Source: Castellaniella sp036379515
GTDB lineage: Bacteria > Pseudomonadota > Gammaproteobacteria > Burkholderiales > Burkholderiaceae_B
Direction of reading: 5' to 3'
Length of the DNA stretch: 64,000 bases
Assembly (NCBI RefSeq): GCF_036379515.1
Contig: NZ_DASVGN010000003.1
Location: forward strand, 1-64,000
Positions 34,928 to 44,567 of this stretch are shown here, piece after piece. The notes beneath the pieces were generated by a model, which was not told the origin of the DNA, searched no databases, and worked only from the letters and a program-made list of their open reading frames with translations. The position numbers and the translations under genes are program-made. How positions within the stretch are numbered: position 1 is the stretch's first letter; every line of letters begins with the position of its first letter.

Positions 34928-37807
34928 TTATTTGATCATCGAGAAGCTTTTCAGCTTGGAGGCAAACGCCTGCTCGACCAGCGCGCGTTGCTGCTCCTGA
35001 TGCTTGGCTAGGTACCCTACGGCAGGCGAGGCAGATGCCGGGCGGCCGGCGTAGCCCAGGCGCTGCCCGTCGTTCATGTTTTCGTACAGATGATGCTGCA
35101 CGTAGAACCACGGGCCCTGATTTTGCGGCTCGTCCTGAACCCAGACCAATTCCTTGGCATTGGGATATTTTTGCAGTTCGGTCTGGAAGGACTTGTGCGC
35201 AAACGGATAGAGCTGCTCGATGCGCAAGATGGCGACATCCTGGCGGTTCTGGTCAGCACGGGCCTGCACCAGATCGTAATAAACCTTGCCCGAACACACC
35301 ATGACACGCTTGACGTCGTCGGCTACGATCGCGGGGTCGACCTCACCCATGACGGGCTGGAACGTACCGGTTGCCAGATCTTCCAGAGAAGACGTCGCGT
35401 GTTTGTTGCGTAGCAGTGACTTGGGCGTGAAGATGACCAGTGGCTTGCGGAACGGTCGAATCATCTGCCGGCGCAGCACGTGGAAGATCTGCGCGCCATT
35501 GGTAGGTTGCACCACCTGGATATTGTTGTCTGCGCACAGCTGCAGGAAGCGTTCAATACGCGCTGACGAGTGTTCAGGCCCCTGCCCTTCGTAACCGTGC
35601 GGCAGCATGAGCGTAAGGCCGCACTGGCGCCCCCACTTGGCTTCACCCGAAGTGATGAACTGGTCAATGACGACCTGCGCACCATTGGCAAAATCGCCAA
35701 ACTGCGCTTCCCAGATGGTCATGACGTTCGGCTCGGCCGTCGCATAACCGTATTCAAAAGCCAGGACGGAAAGCTCGGACAGAACCGAATCGATCACCGT
35801 GAAATTGGCTTGAGTATCGGAGACGTGTTCCAGCGGAACATAAACGCCCGCATCCCAGCGCTCGCGGTTTTGATCGTGCAACACGGAGTGACGGTGGCTG
35901 AACGTGCCACGGCCGGAATCCTGGCCCGTCAGGCGAATGGCGTAGCCATTGGTCAGCAGCGTTGCGAAAGCCAGGTGTTCGCCCATGCCCCAGTCAACAG
36001 GGTGCGTGCCTTGCGCCATCGCCAGGCGATCACCCAGCAGCTTCTTGACCAGAGGATGGACCGTGAAACCATCTGGAACCTGGGTGATTTTCTCGCCAAT
36101 CCGGGTAAGTTCAGCCAGCGGCACGCCAGTATCGGCGTGGTCCGTCCATTTGGCCGACAGAAACGATGACCAATCGGTGGAATATTTGTTCTTGTAGTCC
36201 GTCAGTACCGGCTCCACCGTGTGCTGGCCGTCTTCCATGAGCTGGCGATAGTCTTTGACCATTTGGTCGGGCTCGCCGTCGGCCAGAATACCCTGCGCTA
36301 CCAGACGATCCGCGTATACCTTGCGGGTGCCTGGGTGCTTGCCGATGCTCTTGTACATGAGCGGCTGCGTGAGCGACGGCGTGTCTTGCTCGTTGTGGCC
36401 GAGCTTGCGGAAGCACACGATGTCGACCACGACGTCGTGGTGGAACTGCAAGCGATAATCCAGTGCAATCTGTGTAACGAACACGACCGCTTCGGGATCG
36501 TCGCCATTGACGTGAAATACCGGCGCTTCGATGAGCTTGACCACGTCGGTGCAATAGGTAGACGACCGCGTGTCGCGCGGGTCCGACGTCGTAAAGCCAA
36601 TCTGATTATTGATGACAATGTGCAGCGTGCCACCCGTACCATAGCCACGCGTCTGCGAGAGGTTCAGGGTTTCCATGACCACGCCCTGGCCTGCAAAGGC
36701 GGCATCGCCATGAACCACGACGGGCAGCACCTGGCTGCCTTCGTGGTCGCCTCGACGGTCCTGGCGAGCGCGTACGCTGCCTTCGACCACGGGGTCGACG
36801 ATTTCAAGGTGGGACGGATTGAACGCCAGCGACAGGTGCACTGGGCCGCCGCGCGTGGACAAGTCGCTGGAGAAGCCGTTGTGATACTTGACGTCGCCAT
36901 CGCTCAAGGCCAGCGTGTGCTTGCCTTCGAACTCGGCAAACAGGTCACCCGGCATCTTGCCCATGATGTTGACCAGCATGTTCAAGCGACCCCGGTGGGC
37001 CATGCCTACGACAATGTCCTGCACGCCGTTTTCGCCCGCGTGGTTCACGACCTCGTCCATGGCGGCAATGAAGCTTTCACCGCCTTCCAGCGAAAAGCGC
37101 TTCTGGCCCACATACTTGGTGTGCAGGAAACGCTCGAGGCCTTCGGCCTCAGTGACCTGACGCAGGATGTTGTGCTTTTGTTCTTTGGTGTATTCCGGCA
37201 AGCCCAGCGTGGACTCGAGGCGTTCTTGAATCCAGCGTTTGACCGTTGGATCAGAAATATGCATGAATTCGGCACCCACGTTGCGGCAGTAGGTGTCCTG
37301 CAAGGCCCTCAGGATGTCCCGCAGGGTCATCGTATCGGCTTTGGTGAAATACGTGTTGGTCGCCGAATAGATCTGATCGAGGTCAGCTTCGGACAAGCCG
37401 TAAAAAGCGGGATCAAGCTCGGGAATTTCCGGGCGATCACGGCGCTTCAGGGGATCGAGCTGCGCCAGACGCAGGCCCAGCGAACGATAGGCGGCAATGA
37501 TGGACTGAACGTAGACCTGCTTGCCCGCAATGGCCAGAGCCTGGTCGGAGGCAACAGCGGGCTTTACCTGGAAAGCGTTTTCGCGGGCGCGCAGCGCAAA
37601 CGAAGCCACAATGGGCGCATGCGCTTGATCGCGCGTGGCCTCACGGCCGTCAGCCGCAGGTTGGTGCTGGAGTTGATCGAAGTAACTGCGCCACTGAACC
37701 GGCACGGCGCCGGGATTGCCTAGATAGGATTCGTAGAGATCTTCTACGTATGGGGCGTTGGCGCCAAAAAGATAGGAATTAGACTGGAGTTCTTGTTCCG
37801 TGGACAT
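34928..37807 (-). CDS. sucA: 2-oxoglutarate dehydrogenase E1 component
   Basis: A 959-residue thiamine-dependent E1 that decarboxylates 2-oxoglutarate and loads succinyl on SucB lipoate. The N-terminus SNSYLFGANAPYVEDLYESY, the GMAHRGRLNMLVNIMGK segment (residues about 265-280), the TPP region GDAAFAGQGVV and the RHSVLHDQ motif are typical. The longest frame uses a GTG at 37819; I take the ATG at 37807, which has AGGTG 9 nt upstream. It heads sucA-sucB-lpdA-zapE and is divergent from maeB. Confidence 0.95.
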   Translation of the reverse strand: MSTEQELQSNSYLFGANAPYVEDLYESYLGNPGAVPVQWRSYFDQLQHQPAADGREATRDQAHAPIVASFALRARENAFQVKPAVASDQALAIAGKQVYVQSIIAAYRSLGLRLAQLDPLKRRDRPEIPELDPAFYGLSEADLDQIYSATNTYFTKADTMTLRDILRALQDTYCRNVGAEFMHISDPTVKRWIQERLESTLGLPEYTKEQKHNILRQVTEAEGLERFLHTKYVGQKRFSLEGGESFIAAMDEVVNHAGENGVQDIVVGMAHRGRLNMLVNIMGKMPGDLFAEFEGKHTLALSDGDVKYHNGFSSDLSTRGGPVHLSLAFNPSHLEIVDPVVEGSVRARQDRRGDHEGSQVLPVVVHGDAAFAGQGVVMETLNLSQTRGYGTGGTLHIVINNQIGFTTSDPRDTRSSTYCTDVVKLIEAPVFHVNGDDPEAVVFVTQIALDYRLQFHHDVVVDIVCFRKLGHNEQDTPSLTQPLMYKSIGKHPGTRKVYADRLVAQGILADGEPDQMVKDYRQLMEDGQHTVEPVLTDYKNKYSTDWSSFLSAKWTDHADTGVPLAELTRIGEKITQVPDGFTVHPLVKKLLGDRLAMAQGTHPVDWGMGEHLAFATLLTNGYAIRLTGQDSGRGTFSHRHSVLHDQNRERWDAGVYVPLEHVSDTQANFTVIDSVLSELSVLAFEYGYATAEPNVMTIWEAQFGDFANGAQVVIDQFITSGEAKWGRQCGLTLMLPHGYEGQGPEHSSARIERFLQLCADNNIQVVQPTNGAQIFHVLRRQMIRPFRKPLVIFTPKSLLRNKHATSSLEDLATGTFQPVMGEVDPAIVADDVKRVMVCSGKVYYDLVQARADQNRQDVAILRIEQLYPFAHKSFQTELQKYPNAKELVWVQDEPQNQGPWFYVQHHLYENMNDGQRLGYAGRPASASPAVGYLAKHQEQQRALVEQAFASKLKSFSMIK

Positions 37808-37944
37808 TGTGTGCTTCACCTGACGAGTGCTTCACTCGAACGATGCAGATTGCAAAACCTTCCGCGACTCGGCCAGACCGATGGGCGGATAGCAGGGCAG
37901 AAGGCAGTTGTACGACGCCTTGCATATGCCGTATTAAGGGTAAA

Positions 37945-37972
37945 GTATACCCGGGTTGAGACTGGGGTATAC
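37945..37972. promoter_or_regulatory. Inverted repeat between divergent sucA and maeB, candidate operator
   Basis: GTATACCC (37945-37952) and its exact complement GGGTATAC (37965-37972) are spaced 12 nt, giving half-site centres 20 bp apart. It lies 138 nt upstream of sucA and 98 nt upstream of maeB in a 263-nt intergenic region with no ORF. The arrangement suits a dimeric regulator acting on one or both promoters. The factor is unknown. Confidence 0.5.
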
Positions 37973-38070
37973 ACTTGACGGCTCGAAACGGCGCAATCGG
38001 CGTCGTTTCGCGTTGGCATTTCATAACACCCTTCAGAACCCGCCAGCAGACTGCAGGAGCACACGCCGCT

Positions 38071-40365
38071 ATGGACCTCAATGACGATCGCGCCAAAAGG
38101 GCGCTGGATTATCACGCCTACCCGACACCCGGAAAGATTTCCGTGGTGCCCACCAAGCCGCTGGCCAATCAGGATGACCTGACCCTTGCCTACTCGCCCG
38201 GGGTGGCGGCTGCCAGCATGGCCATTTACGCGGAGGGGGAACCTGCCGCTACCAAGTACACGTCCCGGGGCAATCTGGTCGGTGTCGTGACCAACGGCAC
38301 GGCCGTCCTTGGGTTGGGCAACATTGGCCCCATGGCGGCCAAACCCGTCATGGAAGGCAAAGGATGCCTCTTCAAGAAGTTTGCCGGCATCGACGTGTTC
38401 GACATTGAACTGAATGAACACGATCCCGATAAGCTGGTCGACATCATCGCAGCGCTGGAGCCCACGCTAGGGGGCATCAACCTCGAAGACATCAAGGCGC
38501 CGGAATGCTTCTACATCGAGAAGAAGCTGCGCGAGCGCATGAAGATCCCCGTGTTCCACGATGATCAGCACGGCACTGCCATCATCTCCTCGGCCGCCGT
38601 CCTTAACGGGCTGAAAGTGGTGGGCAAGAAAATGGGCGAAGTCAAGCTCATCTGCTCAGGGGCTGGCGCGGCCGCCATCGCGTGTCTGGACCTGCTGGTC
38701 AAGCTCGGCATCAAGCACGAAAACGTGTTCGTGGTGGATTCGCGCGGCGTGATCTGGAAGGGTCGCGACGAACACATGGAACCCAACAAGGCACGCTACG
38801 CACAGGACACGACAGCCCGTACGCTGGCCGACGTCGTCAAGGGTGCCGACGTATTCCTGGGTTGCTCGGCGCCTGGTGTGCTCACGCAGGACATGGTGCG
38901 CACCATGGCCGACCGCCCGTTCATTCTGGCCCTGGCAAATCCCGACCCTGAAATCCGTCCCGAAGACGCCAAGGCCGCCCGTCCGGATTGCATCGTGGCA
39001 ACCGGCCGCTCCGACTATCCGAACCAGGTCAACAACGTTCTGTGCTTCCCGTTCATCTTCCGGGGCGCTCTGGATTGCGGGGCCAGCGTCATCAACGAAG
39101 AGATGAAGCTCGCCTGCGTGAAGGCCATCGCCGAACTCGCCGAGGCCGAACCCAGCGCCGAAATGGCCAGCGCCTATGCAGACCAGGATCTGAGCTTTGG
39201 CCCGGATTACATCATCCCCAAGCCTTTCGATCCGCGCCTGATCCTGAAGATTGCACCGGCGGTTGCCGAGGCCGCTGCGGCCTCGGGCGTGGCGCGACGT
39301 CCGATCCAGGACATGGACGCCTATCGACAGTCCCTCATGAGCATCGTCTACCACTCCGGCCAGCTGATGCGCCCGCTCTTCAACCAGGCCAAGGCATCGC
39401 CCAAGCGCGTGATTTACGCCGATGGCGAAGACGAACGCGTTCTGCGTGCCGCCCAGACGGTCATCGAAGAAAAGATCGCACAACCCATCCTGGTGGGACG
39501 TCCAGCCGTCATCGAAATGCGCATTCGCAAATTCGGCCTGCATCTGGCGCCCGGTAAAAACGTCGAAGTCGTGAATCCGGAAGACGACTCGCGCTTCAAC
39601 GAAACCTGGAACGCCTACTACAAGCTCCTGGGCCGTGAAGGCGTGACTCCCGACATTGCAAAGGCGATGGTGCGCAAGCACAACTCCCTCATTGGCGTCA
39701 TGCTGCTGCAGCGCGGCGATGCAGATGCCATGCTCTGCGGGGTCGCCAGCCGCTTCGACAATCAGCTCAAGTATGTCGATCAAGTCATCGGCCTGAAACC
39801 TGGTGCCGGCACCTTCGCCGCCATGAACGTTCTGATGCTCCCCACCCAGACGCTGTTCATCTGCGACACACACGTCAACGAAGATCCCACCGCCGAGCAG
39901 ATTGCCGACATGACCATCCTGGCTGCAGAAGAAGTTCGACGCTTCGGCGTCGTACCCAAGGTAGCCCTGCTCTCACACTCCAACTTCGGGAGCCGCCCGA
40001 CGGCATCTTCACGCAAAATGGCCGAGGCACGTCGTCTCATCACGCAACGGGCCCCCGACCTCGAAGTCGACGGCGAAATGCACGCCGACTCGGCGCTGTC
40101 AGAGGCCATCCGGTTGAAGGCTTATCCGGAGTCCACGCTGAAAGGGCCGGCCAACCTGCTCATCACGCCGAATCTGGATACCGGCAACATCACCTACAAC
40201 ATCCTCAAGATGACGGGTAGCCACGGCGTCGCCATGGGTCCGGTGCTCCTGGGTGCGGCTCGTCCTGTGCACATCCTGACCACCAGCTCCACGGTGCGTC
40301 GCATCGTGAACATGACGGCCCTGGCCGTCGTGGACGCACAGCAGGAAGCAGGCGAAGGCCGATAA
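38071..40365 (+). CDS. maeB: NADP-dependent malic enzyme with C-terminal phosphotransacetylase-like domain
   Basis: A 764-residue MaeB-type enzyme converting malate to pyruvate, CO2 and NADPH. The N-terminal malic domain has LAYSPGVAAAS, the FHDDQHGTA motif and the NAD(P)-binding SGAGAAAIACLDLL. From about residue 430 a phosphate acetyl/butyryltransferase-like domain follows (RVIYADGEDERVLRAAQ, SNFGSRPTASSRKMAEA), regarded as regulatory in the family. The frame extends upstream to 37975, but the ATG at 38071 follows an AGGAG and matches the usual start MDLNDDRAKRALDYH. It is convergent with gltA across a double terminator. Confidence 0.94.
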   Translation: MDLNDDRAKRALDYHAYPTPGKISVVPTKPLANQDDLTLAYSPGVAAASMAIYAEGEPAATKYTSRGNLVGVVTNGTAVLGLGNIGPMAAKPVMEGKGCLFKKFAGIDVFDIELNEHDPDKLVDIIAALEPTLGGINLEDIKAPECFYIEKKLRERMKIPVFHDDQHGTAIISSAAVLNGLKVVGKKMGEVKLICSGAGAAAIACLDLLVKLGIKHENVFVVDSRGVIWKGRDEHMEPNKARYAQDTTARTLADVVKGADVFLGCSAPGVLTQDMVRTMADRPFILALANPDPEIRPEDAKAARPDCIVATGRSDYPNQVNNVLCFPFIFRGALDCGASVINEEMKLACVKAIAELAEAEPSAEMASAYADQDLSFGPDYIIPKPFDPRLILKIAPAVAEAAAASGVARRPIQDMDAYRQSLMSIVYHSGQLMRPLFNQAKASPKRVIYADGEDERVLRAAQTVIEEKIAQPILVGRPAVIEMRIRKFGLHLAPGKNVEVVNPEDDSRFNETWNAYYKLLGREGVTPDIAKAMVRKHNSLIGVMLLQRGDADAMLCGVASRFDNQLKYVDQVIGLKPGAGTFAAMNVLMLPTQTLFICDTHVNEDPTAEQIADMTILAAEEVRRFGVVPKVALLSHSNFGSRPTASSRKMAEARRLITQRAPDLEVDGEMHADSALSEAIRLKAYPESTLKGPANLLITPNLDTGNITYNILKMTGSHGVAMGPVLLGAARPVHILTTSSTVRRIVNMTALAVVDAQQEAGEGR

Positions 40366-40407
40366 AAAAGACCTGCGGGCAAATGATTTCTGCCCGCAGG
40401 TCTTTTT
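40365..40407 (+). terminator. Rho-independent terminator of maeB
   Basis: AAAAAGACCTGCGGGCA (40365-40381) pairs perfectly with TGCCCGCAGGTCTTTTT (40391-40407) across a 9-nt loop. The stem ends in a T-run immediately after the maeB stop codon. Confidence 0.92.
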
Positions 40408-40416
40408 AGACGTCCA

Positions 40417-40460
40417 GCCAAAAAGAAATCGGGCCCCGAAAGGCCCGATTTCTTTTTGGC
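40417..40460 (-). terminator. Rho-independent terminator of gltA (bidirectional in form)
   Basis: A perfect 19-bp stem (40417-40435 with 40442-40460) and 6-nt loop contains A/T runs on both sides, 12 nt past the gltA stop on the minus strand. It can terminate in either direction and doubles the maeB terminator. Confidence 0.92.
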
Positions 40461-40472
40461 AGCAACTGCGAA

Positions 40473-41768
40473 TTACTTCACATCGCGCGAGGCAGAACCC
40501 GTGTACAGCTGACGCGGGCGACCGATCTTGTAGTCCGGGTCAGAGAGCATTTCATTCCACTGCGCAATCCAGCCAACCGTGCGCGCCAGCGCGAAGACAG
40601 CAGTGAACATCGACGACGGAATACCGATGGCACGCTCCACGATCCCCGAATAAAAGTCCACGTTCGGGTACAGCTTGCGATCCACAAAATAACGGTCTTC
40701 CAGCGCAATGCGTTCAACTTCCATGGCGAGCTTGAAGAGGGGATCACTGTGCAGACCCAGCGCATCCAGCACTTCGCGGCAGGTTTCCTGCATGAGCTTG
40801 GCCCGAGGGTCGAAATTTTTGTAGACACGATGGCCGAAACCCATCAGGCGTACGCCTGAATTCTTGTCCTTGACCTTTTCCATGAACTCGCCCACCTTGG
40901 CCACGCCGCCATTGGCTTGCAAATGCTCGAGCATGTTCAGGCAGGCTTCGTTGGCACCGCCGTGGGCGGGGCCCCACAAGCACGCCACGCCGGCTGCAAT
41001 GGCCGCAAACGGGTTGGTTCCAGACGAACCGCACAGACGCACCGTGGAAGTCGACGCATTCTGCTCGTGGTCGGCGTGCAGGATGAAGATGCGATCCAGC
41101 GCACGCTCGACGACCTCGTTGACCTTGTAGTCATCGCAGGGCGTAGCGAACATCATGCGCAGGAAATTGCCCGTATACGACAGATTGTTTTGCGGGTAGA
41201 TGAATGGCTGGCCCATGGAATGCTTGTAGGCCATGGCGACCAGGGTCGGCATCTTGGCGATCAGGCGAACGGCAGAGATCTCGCGATGACGCGGGTTCGT
41301 GATATCGGTGGAATCATGGTAGAAGGCCGAGAGCGCACCCACCAGCCCCGTCAACACGGCCATCGGGTGGGCATCGCTGCGAAACCCGCGCAGGAAGATG
41401 TGCATCTGCTCGTGCACCAGCGTGTGGTGCGTGACCAGATCATCGAATTCGTGCTTTTGCTGCGCGTTGGGCAGCTCGCCATTCATGATCAGGTAGGCCA
41501 CCGACAGGAAGTCGCACTTGTGCGCCAACTGTTCGATCGGGTAGCCGCGATACAGAAGCTGCCCCTGTTCGCCGTTGATGAAGGTGATGGCAGATTCGCA
41601 CGAGGCCGTCGACTTGAAGCCCGGATCAAAGGTGAACATCCCGGTCTTGCCGTAGAGTGAGCGAACGTCGATCACATCCGGGCCAATGCTGCCCTGGTAG
41701 ACAGGAAATTCAACTGAAGGGCTGCCATCAGAGAACGATAGCGTGGCTTTCTTATTGGATAGCTGCAT
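40473..41768 (-). CDS. gltA: Citrate synthase (type II, hexameric)
   Basis: A 431-residue citrate synthase condensing oxaloacetate and acetyl-CoA. Active-site motifs are the LHADHEQNASTS segment, the CLWGPAHGGANEACLNML His region and the MGFGHRVYKNFDPRA His/Asp region. The N-terminal beta-rich domain (ATLSFSDGSPSVEFPVYQG) marks the NADH-sensitive type II enzyme. It is the last gene of sdhCDAB-sdhE-gltA, 16 nt after sdhE. It is distinct from the methylcitrate synthase at 48559. Confidence 0.96.
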   Translation of the reverse strand: MQLSNKKATLSFSDGSPSVEFPVYQGSIGPDVIDVRSLYGKTGMFTFDPGFKSTASCESAITFINGEQGQLLYRGYPIEQLAHKCDFLSVAYLIMNGELPNAQQKHEFDDLVTHHTLVHEQMHIFLRGFRSDAHPMAVLTGLVGALSAFYHDSTDITNPRHREISAVRLIAKMPTLVAMAYKHSMGQPFIYPQNNLSYTGNFLRMMFATPCDDYKVNEVVERALDRIFILHADHEQNASTSTVRLCGSSGTNPFAAIAAGVACLWGPAHGGANEACLNMLEHLQANGGVAKVGEFMEKVKDKNSGVRLMGFGHRVYKNFDPRAKLMQETCREVLDALGLHSDPLFKLAMEVERIALEDRYFVDRKLYPNVDFYSGIVERAIGIPSSMFTAVFALARTVGWIAQWNEMLSDPDYKIGRPRQLYTGSASRDVK

Positions 41769-41784
41769 GTGACTTTCCTTAAAA

Positions 41785-42048
41785 TTACAGCGATTTCATA
41801 CGCTCGACGAGTTGGCGAATCTGCGGTTCGTCAAACGATGCCGGGAGCTCGGCGCGTCCTAGAAGGACATCGAGCAAATCGGTATCGTCCATCTCGAAGA
41901 GCTTTGTCAGAGCCTGGACCTCGGCCTCAGTCAGTTGCGCTTCACAGGCATCGAGAAAGCGCGTGATCATGAGGTCGTTTTCCAGCAACCCACGGCGTGC
42001 CCGCCATCGCAGGCGGGCACGATCTGGACTGGTCAGATCGCCAGACAT
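41785..42048 (-). CDS. sdhE: Succinate dehydrogenase assembly factor SdhE (FAD insertion)
   Basis: An 87-residue SdhE/YgfY family protein. The conserved RGxxE motif is present as RRGLLENDLM (residues about 18-27), and the rest is helical with a run of acidic residues. SdhE promotes covalent flavinylation of SdhA. It lies between sdhB and gltA, 12 nt after the sdhB stop, as in many betaproteobacteria. Confidence 0.93.
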   Translation of the reverse strand: MSGDLTSPDRARLRWRARRGLLENDLMITRFLDACEAQLTEAEVQALTKLFEMDDTDLLDVLLGRAELPASFDEPQIRQLVERMKSL

Positions 42049-42060
42049 TGCGGTACGGCC

Positions 42061-42777
42061 CTAGACCGTACGGCGCACCAGCATTTCTTTGATGCTGCCG
42101 ATGGCCTTGGACGGATTCAGCCCCTTGGGACAGACATCCGTACAGTTCATGATGGTATGACAACGGAACAGGCGATAAGGATCCTCGAGGTCGTCCAGAC
42201 GCTCGTCCGTGGCCTGATCCCGTGAATCGACGAGGAAGCGATAAGCCTGCAACAGCCCGGCAGGACCGACGAACTTGTCGGGGTTCCACCAGAACGACGG
42301 ACAGGCCGTCGAGCAGCAGCCACACAAGATGCACTCGTACAGACCGTTGAGCAGCTCGCGCTCTTCGGGGGACTGCAGGCGCTCTTTCTCGGGTGGCGGA
42401 TCGTTGTTGATCAGATACGGCTTGACTGAGTGGTACTGATCGTAGAAGAAGGTCATGTCCACGATCAAGTCGCGCACGACGGGCAGACCAGGCAAGGGCT
42501 TGAGCACGACCGGTTCCGTGACGGTCTTCAAGTTCGTGATGCAGGCCAGGCCATTCTTGCCATTGATGTTCATGGCATCGGAACCGCACACCCCTTCGCG
42601 GCAAGAACGGCGGATGGCCAGGCTATCGTCGAGATCATTCTTGATACGCAGGATGGCGTCCAGCAGCATCCGGTCGGTCGGCTGCAGTTCGACCTCGAAC
42701 TTCTGCATATAGGGCCGCTCGTCCTTATCCGGATCGTAGCGGTAAATCTCGAACTTCATGGTACGTTTTTCACTCAT
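42061..42777 (-). CDS. sdhB: Succinate dehydrogenase iron-sulphur subunit
   Basis: A 238-residue SdhB. The [2Fe-2S] ligands are in SCREGVCGSDAMNINGKNGLAC (CREGVCGSD visible near residue 60). The [4Fe-4S] and [3Fe-4S] ligands are in CILCGCCSTACPS and CHTIMNCTDVCPKGL. It carries electrons from FAD to quinone. A second ATG six codons in (MKFEIYRYDPD) is an alternative start. It follows sdhA by 13 nt. Confidence 0.96.
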   Translation of the reverse strand: MSEKRTMKFEIYRYDPDKDERPYMQKFEVELQPTDRMLLDAILRIKNDLDDSLAIRRSCREGVCGSDAMNINGKNGLACITNLKTVTEPVVLKPLPGLPVVRDLIVDMTFFYDQYHSVKPYLINNDPPPEKERLQSPEERELLNGLYECILCGCCSTACPSFWWNPDKFVGPAGLLQAYRFLVDSRDQATDERLDDLEDPYRLFRCHTIMNCTDVCPKGLNPSKAIGSIKEMLVRRTV

Positions 42778-42790
42778 GACACTATCCAGA

Positions 42791-44566
42791 TTAGAAGGTA
42801 CGTGCTTTGGGCGGAATGGTGTCCACCGTGAGCGGCTTCATGTGAACCGGCTTGTATTCCAGGCGGCTGTCTTCGGCAAACCACAAGGTGTGCTTGAGCC
42901 AGTTGACGTCATCGCGCTCGGGGTACTCGTTGAGCGCGTGGGCGCCACGGGATTCGAGGCGATTGGCGGCCGACTTGGTCGTTGCGCGCGCCACTTCGAT
43001 CATGTTGGTCAGTTCGAAGGCTTCGAAGCGAGCCGTGTTGAAAGTCTTGGACTTGTCGGCAAAGTAGATGTCGTTGACTTCAGGAACCAGGTCAGCAATG
43101 AATTTCTCGCCTTCTTTGAGCGTCTCGAGCTTGCGGAACACGCCACAGTGAGCCTGCATGATGGTCTGCATCTTGTGCGCCACGTCTTGGGCCTTGGTAC
43201 CGGACGTACGACTCTCGATGCGATCGACCCGATCGCGGGATGCTTCGACATCAGCGTCGGGAAGCGGCTCGTGCGAGTGCTGCTTTTCGGGGTGCTGCCC
43301 AATGATGTGATTGCCCGCCGCGCGGCCAAACACCAGCAAGTCGAGCAACGAGTTGGTGCCCAGGCGGTTGGCACCGTGAATCGAGATGGCTGCGCACTCA
43401 CCAATGGCGTAGAGACCCTTGACGACCTTTTCTTCGCCATTGACCTGCGTGACCACTTGTCCATGCATGTTGGCTGGAATGCCACCCATTTGGTAGTGGA
43501 TGGTTGGCACGACTGGAATCGGATCGTGGATGGGGTCTACATTGGCGAAGCGGATGGCGATCTCGCGGATCGAAGGCAGACGCTTCATGATGGTCTCGGC
43601 GCCCAGGTGGTCGAGCTTGAGCAGCACGTGCCCGCCATCGCCACAGCCCCGCCCTTCTTTGATCTCTTGGTCCATGGAGCGTGACACGAAGTCGCGCGGC
43701 GCCAGGTCCTTGAGCTGCGGCGCGTAGCGTTCCATGAAGCGCTCACCGTCTTTGTTGAGCAGGAAGCCGCCTTCGCCGCGCACCCCCTCGGTAATGAGCA
43801 CCCCGGCGCCCGCCACCCCGGTGGGGTGAAACTGCCAGAATTCCATGTCTTCAAGCGGCAAGCCGGCGCGTGCCGCCATGCCCAGTCCGTCGCCCGTATT
43901 GATGAAGGCATTGGTGGTGGCCGCCCAGATGCGGCCCGACCCGCCCGTGGCGAGCACGGTGTGCTTGGCTTCGAGCACGTACATCTGGCCGGTTTCCATT
44001 TCCATGGCCGTGACGCCCAGGATATCGCCGGCGTTGTTGCGTAGCAGGTCGAGCGCCATCCATTCGACGAAGAAGTGCGTGTGTGCTGCGACGTTGCGCT
44101 GGTACAGCGTATGCAGCATGGCATGACCCGTGCGGTCGGCTGCCGCACAGGCGCGCTGCACGGGCTTTTCGCCAAAATTGGCCGTATGCCCGCCAAACGG
44201 ACGCTGATAAATCGTGCCATCCGCGTTACGGTCGAACGGCATGCCATAGTGTTCGAGCTCGTACACCGCGTTGGGTGCCTCGCGCACCATGAATTCGATC
44301 GCGTCCTGGTCGCCGAGCCAATCGGAACCCTTGACGGTATCGTACATGTGCCATTGCCAGTGGTCTTCGCTCATGTTGCCCAGCGAGGCGCTGACGCCCC
44401 CCTGCGCCGCCACCGTGTGGGAACGCGTGGGGAAGACCTTGGACACGACAGCCACGGTAAGGCCAGCATGAGAGAGTTGCAGGGCGCAACGCAGGCCCGA
44501 CCCGCCAGCGCCGACGATCACCACGTCGAATCGGCGGTGCGGAATAGATGTCTTGACAGCAGCCAC
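42791..44566 (-). CDS. sdhA: Succinate dehydrogenase flavoprotein subunit
   Basis: A 591-residue SdhA. FAD binding is in FDVVIVGAGGSGLRCALQL near the N-terminus; the His used for covalent flavin attachment is in the RSHTVAAQGGVSA motif. Substrate-site sequences include FHPTGVAGAGVLITEG and the GANRLGTNSLLDLLVFGRAA region (NRLGTNSLLDLLVFG). The longer frame to 44815 overlaps sdhD. I use the GTG at 44566, 1 nt past the sdhD stop, with GGAG upstream, which gives the usual start (AAVKTSIPHRRFD). Confidence 0.95.
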   Translation of the reverse strand: MAAVKTSIPHRRFDVVIVGAGGSGLRCALQLSHAGLTVAVVSKVFPTRSHTVAAQGGVSASLGNMSEDHWQWHMYDTVKGSDWLGDQDAIEFMVREAPNAVYELEHYGMPFDRNADGTIYQRPFGGHTANFGEKPVQRACAAADRTGHAMLHTLYQRNVAAHTHFFVEWMALDLLRNNAGDILGVTAMEMETGQMYVLEAKHTVLATGGSGRIWAATTNAFINTGDGLGMAARAGLPLEDMEFWQFHPTGVAGAGVLITEGVRGEGGFLLNKDGERFMERYAPQLKDLAPRDFVSRSMDQEIKEGRGCGDGGHVLLKLDHLGAETIMKRLPSIREIAIRFANVDPIHDPIPVVPTIHYQMGGIPANMHGQVVTQVNGEEKVVKGLYAIGECAAISIHGANRLGTNSLLDLLVFGRAAGNHIIGQHPEKQHSHEPLPDADVEASRDRVDRIESRTSGTKAQDVAHKMQTIMQAHCGVFRKLETLKEGEKFIADLVPEVNDIYFADKSKTFNTARFEAFELTNMIEVARATTKSAANRLESRGAHALNEYPERDDVNWLKHTLWFAEDSRLEYKPVHMKPLTVDTIPPKARTF

Positions 44567-44567
44567 G

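Noticed and set aside
36221..37723. 500-codon plus-strand frame opposite sucA
   Set aside because: Antisense shadow of a clear 2-oxoglutarate dehydrogenase E1; the long open frame is a GC-codon artefact.
38656..39873. 405-codon minus-strand frame opposite maeB
   Set aside because: Antisense shadow; maeB has intact malic and phosphotransacetylase domains on the other strand.
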